Positions 57,541 through 64,000 of a stretch of DNA of 64,000 nt are shown here, one piece after another. Source of the stretch: Acanthosepion lycidas. Taxonomy: Eukaryota > Mollusca > Cephalopoda > Sepiida > Sepiidae. The notes under the pieces were generated by a model that was not told where the DNA came from, searched no databases, and worked only from the letters and a program-made list of their open reading frames with translations. The DNA is taken from NCBI GenBank assembly GCA_963932145.1, contig OZ010605.1, positions 24,770,874 to 24,834,873 of the forward strand, written 5' to 3'. The translations under genes and the position numbers were made by a program. The stretch's first letter is position 1. Each line of letters opens with the position of its first letter.

Positions 57541-58815
57541 TTATCTCATAAGTTCTGTCCGAATTTTAACTTTTTTTTAAAATGAACGAAATTGAAAGAG
57601 TATTTTATAATGTCTAATGGAGCTGAACATTATTTTTCATGTTTAGATGCATTTAAATTGATTAAATTTTATTTCAGAGAACAATAAAATTAAATTTTGT
57701 TTGATTAAAACCCTGCTAACATGGAAGTACCCAAGAAGCATTTGAGGCACATAATGCTTTATGAGTTCAAGAAAGGAAACTCAGCAACCGAAGTGGCTGG
57801 AAACATTCACTGAGTTTATGGGGAGGAATGTGTGAATGAAAGAACTTGCAGAAGATGGTTTGCAAAATTCAGACGTAGAGATTTCACCCTTGAAGATGAA
57901 GATCGAACCGGACGTCCAGTTGAGTTTGATGAAAAGCTTCTTGAAGCAGCCCTTGAAGAAAATCCTGCTTTATCACTTGAGGAATTGGCAGTAGTTCTCA
58001 GTTCAAACCATACAACTGTTCATCGTCATCTTCAACAACTTGGAAAAGTTCCTAAACTTGGAAAATGGGTGCCTCATGAATTGTCTAAAAACAACCTCAA
58101 ATCCTGAGTTGACATCTGCTCTTCTCTCCATTCTCGCCAACTTGTTTCACCTTTTTTGGATAAACTTGTGACTGGCGACGAAAAATAGATCTTTTATCGA
58201 AATGTTAAGCGTCGTAGACAGTGGCTTGGTAAAGGGGAAGGACCACAGCCACAGCCGAGAAGGGAACTTCAGGGGCAAAAGGTTCTTCTTTCAATCTGGT
58301 GGGATCGCCAAGGAATAATCCACTTTGAATTCTTACCACCTAATTCAACAATTAATGCTCAAATATACTGTCAGCAATTAGAGCATTTGAACCACACTTT
58401 GAGAAAAAAAGACCTGCTCTAGTGAATGAAAAGAGGTGATGTTTCATCAGGACAATGCGCGACCCCACACTGCAAGAATCACGTCATAAATGATCGAAGA
58501 ACTTGGTTGGGAGAAAATTCCTCATCCACCTCATTCTCCCGATCTTGCTCCTTCAGACTAACATTTGTTTCGTAGCTTACAGAATCATTTGGAAGAAAAA
58601 GCTTTTCTAACACAGGAAGAGGTTAAAACTGACATTTGTGAGTTCTTCGAATCAAAGCGAAAAGAGTTTTACAGTAATGGAATTAGTAAGCTGATGGAAG
58701 GAAGTCACAGATAATCAGGGAAAATACATTGATTTTAATCTGTAATTAAATGTAACATTTGGTCACTTGTTTTCTTTATTCAAAATTGGGACAGAACTTA
58801 TGGAATGACCTGATA
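57541..58815 (+). mobile_element. Degenerate full-length mariner element
   Basis: The ends carry related inverted sequences: CATAAGTTCTGTCCGAATTT at the left and, in reverse, CATAAGTTCTGTCCCAATTT at the right. They are about 1.27 kb apart, a normal mariner length. The transposase pseudogene fills the interior. Confidence 0.85.
57721..58745 (+). pseudogene. Mariner transposase pseudogene
   Basis: The frame starts at ATG 57721 and covers the full family length (about 340 codons). The N-terminal half holds the paired helix-turn-helix DNA-binding region (RTCRRWFAKFR, then LGKVPKLGKWVPHEL). The catalytic D,D(34)D set is readable as TGDEK, HQDNARPHTA and SPDLAPSD. In-frame stops lie at 57811, 58105, 58186 (Trp codon to TAG) and 58559 (Tyr codon position to TAA). 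Frameshifts occur near 58420 and 58690, and the C-terminus GKYIDFNL ends at 58745. It is inactive. It resembles the mariner group to which SETMAR's transposase part belongs, though I cannot place the subfamily exactly. Confidence 0.88.
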
Positions 58816-59141
58816 CCTCGCAACATAAGAATAATGCATTGAATTTCAGTAAAAAATGTTTGAAATTCTTGCATCAACACAAATAAATATGAACAGAAAA
58901 TGGTAAAAGTTAAGGCTATCTTGCAGGTGAATTATTATTATTGACAATGAGTTTAGTAGTTTAAAAATTTTTATAGTAGATAATTAATTTAATTTTCTTT
59001 TTTTCTCAATTGGAGGTGTGTATTTCTTTATAATATTTCTAAATTAAGATTTGTCTTGTTATAGTTATCGAGCATTTGATTTTTGTAGAAAATGTTAATG
59101 GTCAGCAATTGACTGCCTATTCTTCTCGATTTTTCTTTCTC

Positions 59142-59142
<1 letters not shown>

Positions 59143-59200
<58 letters not shown>
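59143..59200. repeat. (TA)n microsatellite
   Basis: About 58 bp of uninterrupted TA. Confidence 0.95.
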
Positions 59201-59202
<2 letters not shown>

Positions 59203-59311
59203 TATGTGGTAAATGAATAGAGCGCCATTCCAACGTTCGTACATTTAATTTAAAAGAGATCTCAATACAAAGTAGAGCAACATTATTTATTTTAGGATAC
59301 TAAACCAACCT

Positions 59312-59558
59312 GCAAAAATACATCCTCTTTTTTCAAAAAAAAAAAAAAAAGAAAAAATGAAAAGTTTCTTAGAAATAGGTCATATTCCCGACTAACACAT
59401 TCCTAAGTAACTTTTAATTTTTAATTTTTTTATTTTTCTTCTTCTTCGTCTGAATTGAACGTAGGTCACATTCGACTGGTTGATCAGGGTGGAGACCCAA
59501 AAGATTTATAAGCCTTTTTTAATTTTTTTTTTTTTTTTTTAAAGAGGATGTATTTTGC
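59312..59558. mobile_element. Putative MITE with 18-bp terminal inverted repeats
   Basis: GCAAAAATACATCCTCTTT at 59312-59330 is inverted at 59541-59558 with one A fewer. A-rich and T-rich tracts lie just inside the termini. The 247-bp interior has no coding sequence. Confidence 0.6.
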
Positions 59559-59763
59559 TTTTAAAACCAAATTAATTGTTCACTCGCCAGTAATTTACAA
59601 TTGCCTGGTGAGGTGCTTTGCTATGTGTTGAAACACGACTGCAATTGTGTAGCGATTTTTACTTGTTTTAATATCCTAATATATATGTGTGTGTGTGTGT
59701 TTCCAAGAGGATAGAATCCAGGTAGAGCTCAATGTCCAGGACAGAGCAAGAATATAAAATAAA

Positions 59764-60038
59764 AGGCTGAAACCCTAATATTCCATGGTTAGAATTTATT
59801 AGGATGGAATCGTAATCACGCTCAAATTCATCAGACCTACAAATTCAAAAAGAAATCGAAAAATATATTTTTCAATTCAACTGAATTTTCAATTGAAAAT
59901 ATATATTTTTCAATTAAAAAAGAAATCGGAAAATATATATTTTCCTATTTCTTTCTGAATTTGTAGGTCTGATGAATTGGATCGTGATTACGATTCCAAT
60001 ATAATAATAAATTATAACCATGGGATATTAGTATTTCA

Positions 60039-60041
<3 letters not shown>
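59764..60041. mobile_element. Foldback element with arms of about 95 bp
   Basis: The left arm (from GGCTGAAACCCTAATATTCC through GGAATCGTAATCACG and CATCAGACCTACAAATTC) is inverted at about 59935-60041 with scattered mismatches. The central 55 bp is itself rich in AAAATATAT. The right arm abuts a (TA)n array. Confidence 0.8.

Positions 60042-60111
<70 letters not shown>
60042..60111. repeat. (TA)n microsatellite
   Basis: About 70 bp of TA at the right end of the foldback element. Confidence 0.95.
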
Positions 60112-60112
<1 letters not shown>

Positions 60113-60307
60113 ATATCCCCACCCACAAAATGTCTGGCTTTTGACTTCGGATAAATTCTTGAATATTTTATTTCAGATCCTGTACACCCTAATAATGTAA
60201 GACTATGTTTTTGAGAAAGAAAATTTGTCATCAAGTGTTAATGGAAGCATGAAAACATCAAAGAAGAGCAAAGACAATTTAGACAGATACACAGATATCC
60301 AACAAGG

Positions 60308-60309
<2 letters not shown>

Positions 60310-60369
<60 letters not shown>
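60310..60369. repeat. (TA)n microsatellite
   Basis: About 60 bp of TA. Confidence 0.95.
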
Positions 60370-60371
<2 letters not shown>

Positions 60372-61276
60372 CACGAGTAAAATTTATGATATCACAGAAG
60401 AACCATTGTTACTTTCTACTTCCCACTTCGAAGTATTGAATAAACAGCAAATTTAGTCCGTAATGGTTATTGGCATTTTTATGTTTAGCGGCCTGAAGAT
60501 CGGGAATGACATTTTTTATCGTGTAAGGTTCGTTAGGCATTGAATAACCTGTTCGACGCTAGCGTTTCCATTCATGTTCGTCGAGATGCCTTTAGTCCAG
60601 GAGACAGCTGTGGCTTCACTCTTGGCAGTAAATCAAACCCCTTTTTCTTCGCCCTGATGCGGACGACATGACTAGCGCCATCTGTTGCCAGAGCCAGGTC
60701 GTTATCGGCAGAACTAAGCGGGGCATAATGGGTGTGATTTGTGCAAAACAAGGGTGAAGGTCTTTATCGAATGTCTTCGGCTAAACCGCGCGCGCTAATA
60801 GATCCAATGAAAAATGATAATAAAAATAGAGAGAAAAGAAGAAGAAGAAGAAGAAGAAAAAAATGACTACGACAAAAAGCGGGACGAGCAGGAACCAAGC
60901 GGGAGACGCGATAAAATCCTGTTTCTTGTGATAGCACGTGCAGTTAACAACTTCTTGTTCGTTTATTTATATTGTGTTTTGCTTGTCGTGCTGTTGTCTT
61001 TGTCATCTTTTATCTTTCGTTTTTACCTCTGGCCCCAACACTTTGGGATGTGAATTCTCGTTTTACATGTTCTCAACTACGGCGTTTATCGTCGACATTT
61101 TATAATGTCTGCTGTCGTTTTGTTTTTAATTTATTTTTTTTTTTTTTAAAAGTTTCTTTTACAATTCAAGCTGAGTTTCAATTTAATTTTCATTTTACAA
61201 GACATTTTTTTCAGTTGACATTTTATTACTGCTATGTTTTTTTTGTTTTTCATTATATTTATTTTGACTATTTTGC

Positions 61277-61277
<1 letters not shown>
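60370..61277. other. No recognised feature
   Basis: A short GAA run lies near 60840. No gene, RNA or transposon is recognised. Confidence 0.4.
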
Positions 61278-61328
<51 letters not shown>

Positions 61329-61379
61329 CAGCTTGTTCGTATCTATCTATCTATCTATCTATCTATCTCAGTCTGTTCG

Positions 61380-61440
<61 letters not shown>

Positions 61441-61660
61441 CAGTCTGTTCGTATCTATCTCAATCTGTTCGCATGTATGTATGTATGTATGTATGTATGT
61501 ATCTATCTATATATCTATCTATCTATCTCAGCTTGTTCGTATCTATCTATCTATCTATCTATCTCAGTCTGTTCGTATCTATCTATCTCAATCTGTTCGC
61601 ATGTATGTATGTATGTATGTATGTATCTATCTATCTATATATATATATATATGTACATAT
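61278..61660. repeat. Composite (CTAT)n / (ATGT)n array
   Basis: CTAT tracts are separated by CTCAGTCTGTTCGTAT or CTCAGCTTGTTCGTAT, and by CAATCTGTTCGC followed by ATGT repeats. The TCAGTCTGTTC spacer and its GTATGTA continuation are shared with the array at 11602-12458, about 50 kb away. Confidence 0.9.
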
Positions 61661-61781
61661 ATTATTTTGGTGCGACTACTCATGCGCACGAACGAGGAAT
61701 GCTGAGAATTTTTAACTTAAATTTAAGAAAAAAGATTTTTTTATATACTCTAGCCGATTTAATTTAGATTTTTTAAGCATT

Positions 61782-64000
61782 TCATCCCAAGCAAATCGTG
61801 AGTGCTACTAGTAAGCTGAGATTTACAGAGAGTGAGAAAAAAGACTGTGTATAGAGGGGGGGATTGAGGAAAGGATAAAAGAAGAACGGATATCAAAGCA
61901 ATAGAAGATAACGATTGAGGCTGCATTTAAATTTATGAAGATTGTAGTTATCAGTGAAACAAGTAAGAGGAAGGGAATTCCACCGTTGGGAAGCGCTAGA
62001 AAAGAAACTGCTGGAGTAGAAGTGTCGGTTGCATTTAACTATTTCAACAATAAAATGGTGGGACCTAGATGCCAATCTAGTAGAACGCTTAAATTCATGT
62101 AGTCGTGGCATCAAAGAAGATAGCTCATCAGAACAGTTGCAATGAAAATATTTGGAGAAAAGACACATCGCGTCTATGAGAAAGTGACTGAAGTTGAGAT
62201 GTCAAGTCAGGACCGATTACATTGCAGATATTTCTTTGGATTTTATCGAGAACGTCGAAATGAACAGCCGGGTCACCAGACCAGCTATGGCAACAATATT
62301 CAATACATGATTGTAGATGTGTAAGATGGACTCTGACGAGAAAAAACCTTCTGGCGCGACACAGTGAATCGACTTTCCTTGCAGTAGATGCAGCTATAAG
62401 TTCGATGTAGTTGTTCCACCTCAAGTTATTGGAAAGCGTGAGACCAAAAAGGCGCAGCAGGACACTCTCACGGAGTCGAGCATCAACCAGAGAAGCAGGG
62501 AAGTTTCTGTGTGGCGGTTAAATGGAAGCAGTTTAGTTTTAGAGGGCAGTAAAGTTTGCAAGCCATTTACTGCCCCAGTTAACCACTAATTGGAGGTCCT
62601 TTTCAAGAGTTACGGCCAGGTTAACTTTGTCAGCGTTGCCGGATTTACTACTGAGGCAGAAGTAAATGGTAGTTTCTTCTGCATAGATGCCAACTTGGGA
62701 ACTGATGACATCAAGAAGATCATTGATTAAGATCAGAAACAGTGTAGGGCCTAGCATAGAGCCTTGTGGAATTCCTGCGTTCGTATGGAAAGAATTGGAA
62801 GAGAACCCATTCAGGACGACCTTCATTTCACGATTTGATAGGAATGATTGGATCTGACCAAATAATAGTCTTTTAATACCGTAACCCTGAAGCTTACGTA
62901 GAAGACCAGCATGCAGAACCCTATCAAACGTCTTCGAGATATCTAGAGCCACAGCTCGGACTTCAACGTTATTAGCAAGAGCTTGATATACATATTCAGT
63001 TATGGCTGTAAGCACATCAGCATTAGACCGGGCAAAACGGAATCCATATTGTTTGTCAGCGAGTAGATCGTGGGAGGTAGGAGGCTTAACCACTTTGGCA
63101 TTGGTTAAAGACTTGAAGACTTTGCTGAAAAAGCGGAAGGAGACTGATAGGGAGGTAGTTACAGAGATCAGAAGGTTTTCCAGATTTCTTAAAAACAGGG
63201 ACGATAGAGGAGGACTTCCAATACGGTGGAAAGCAGGAAGAAGCGAAGCAATAGTTGTAGAGTCTCGAGAGAACTGGAGCTAGGCCAGTAGCATATTTCT
63301 TTAGGACAATGGCTAGTATCCCGTCACCCCCACTTGTCTTATGGGATTCTAATTTAGAAATGATGTCCGAGAACAACGACAGAGCACTTATAAATCAGTA
63401 GAGCCTCAGTTCAGGTGTCAGGTGTGGTCACATCGGATGAGCCAAGTGTTGAATGAGAATTTTTGAGCAAAGTATTCAGCCTTAACAGCTGTAGATGTTA
63501 GGACTTTAAATTGATTGAATAGAGGAGGGATTGAGGACTTGTTGTTGTTCAGCACACTCTTGCAGAGCCGCCAATAATCTATAGAACCAAACTTGCGAGA
63601 TGCTATACGATGTTTCATTCTATCAGTAAACAATAGCCGGGCTTCATTGAGTACAAGCTTGCATTCGTTACGAGCAGAAGCAAAGAGACGTCTGTTACAA
63701 TCAAAATATGTCACTATGGTATGGATGGAAGAAGTGATTCCTGTGGGCTATAGCGACTGAGCAAGCAGGTTAGAACCAAGGAGATGAATGCTGTTTAACT
63801 AGGTATTTTCTTACTGGAATGAAAGCATCGATGCCGGCTTTCACCCAGGAGGAGACATCAGACGCACATTTTTGAAGGAAATAATTAAAAACTACATTCC
63901 AAGGGACGTCACAAAGTCCGCTCGTTGATAACAGAAATATAATCTTTTGGTAGAGGGTTATTGGCTAGTGGGGGAGCGGTAGGAGATATTTACAGACAAT
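61782..64000 (-). mobile_element. LINE (jockey/CR1-like), minus strand, continuing past the window
   Basis: On the minus strand this runs from a linker (63714-63418: YFDCNRRLFASARNECK) through reverse transcriptase to the 3' untranslated region, which ends near GCTTGGGATGAAATGC at 61782. The region 63720-64000 still looks like LINE linker (AIAHRNHFF). Frames break several times, so it is inactive. The same family is present at 13100, 22905, 23480 and 49265. Confidence 0.8.
62539..63376 (-). pseudogene. LINE reverse transcriptase core
   Basis: Two overlapping frames cover the fingers and palm: KTSGGDGI and VPVFKKSGKPSD (63376-63086), then ALDISKTFDRV (motif A), GIPQGSMLGPTLFL (motif B) and YAEETT (motif C) in 63093-62539. 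Motif C has Glu where the first catalytic Asp should be. Related copies in this window keep YADD (22911) or YTDD (51033). The enzyme is therefore dead even apart from the frameshifts. Flanking frames give the thumb (62424-62128) and C-terminus (62168-61893). Confidence 0.82.

Overview
The window looks like a repeat-dense intergenic stretch of a mollusc genome, most likely a cephalopod such as an octopus. The evidence is indirect: AT-rich sequence with no recognisable host gene, tRNA-derived SINEs, a mollusc-like 5S rRNA segment, long CTAT/GATA composite microsatellites, and decayed LINE, mariner, Tc1, Helitron and Ty3 elements nested in one another. Everything confidently identified is mobile or repetitive DNA.

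Layout. 1-1544: unassigned. 1545-6820: a complete, very young Ty3/gypsy LTR retrotransposon (identical 316-bp LTRs, 5-bp target duplication) whose Gag starts with a SAM-like domain and whose pol is open throughout. 6827-8382: two diverged copies of an unnamed repeat, the second ending in a 31-bp minisatellite. 8720-10500: deleted Tc1-type and IS630/mariner-superfamily elements, a leucine-type tRNA-like sequence and a SINE fragment. 11602-12458 and 14547-15370: CTAT composite microsatellites. 12459-17198: a mariner terminus, two 80-bp palindromic mariner miniature elements, LINE 3' ends and a tRNA-SINE. 17739-19372: a module bounded by an inverted repeat, holding two minisatellites. 20402-25360: a piggyBac-type MITE, SINEs, LINE fragments, a transposase remnant, Helitron-like ends and a zinc-finger LINE fragment. 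27605-27812: a composite 5S-rRNA/tRNA SINE.

27946-48260: about 134 tandem copies of a 152-bp purine-rich satellite, one third of the window, with clear higher-order block duplications of 12, 14 and 39 units. 48455-48925: a second tandem repeat of about 126 bp. 49265-52680: a degenerate LINE carrying a solo LTR and a mariner C-terminal fragment. 54303-56629: a 5'-truncated, mutated Ty3/gypsy pol with its 3' LTR. 56640-57470: a GATA/GA composite array. 57541-58815: a near full-length mariner pseudogene. 59143-60369: TA arrays, a MITE and a foldback element. 61278-61660: another CTAT composite. 61782-64000: a minus-strand LINE running off the window.

Only the 1545-6820 element looks recently active. 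Its proteins would form one unit: Gag builds the particle, protease processes it, reverse transcriptase/RNase H copies the RNA, and integrase inserts the DNA. A 9-A run inside the protease leaves gag-pro and pol in different frames. All other coding sequence is pseudogenic.
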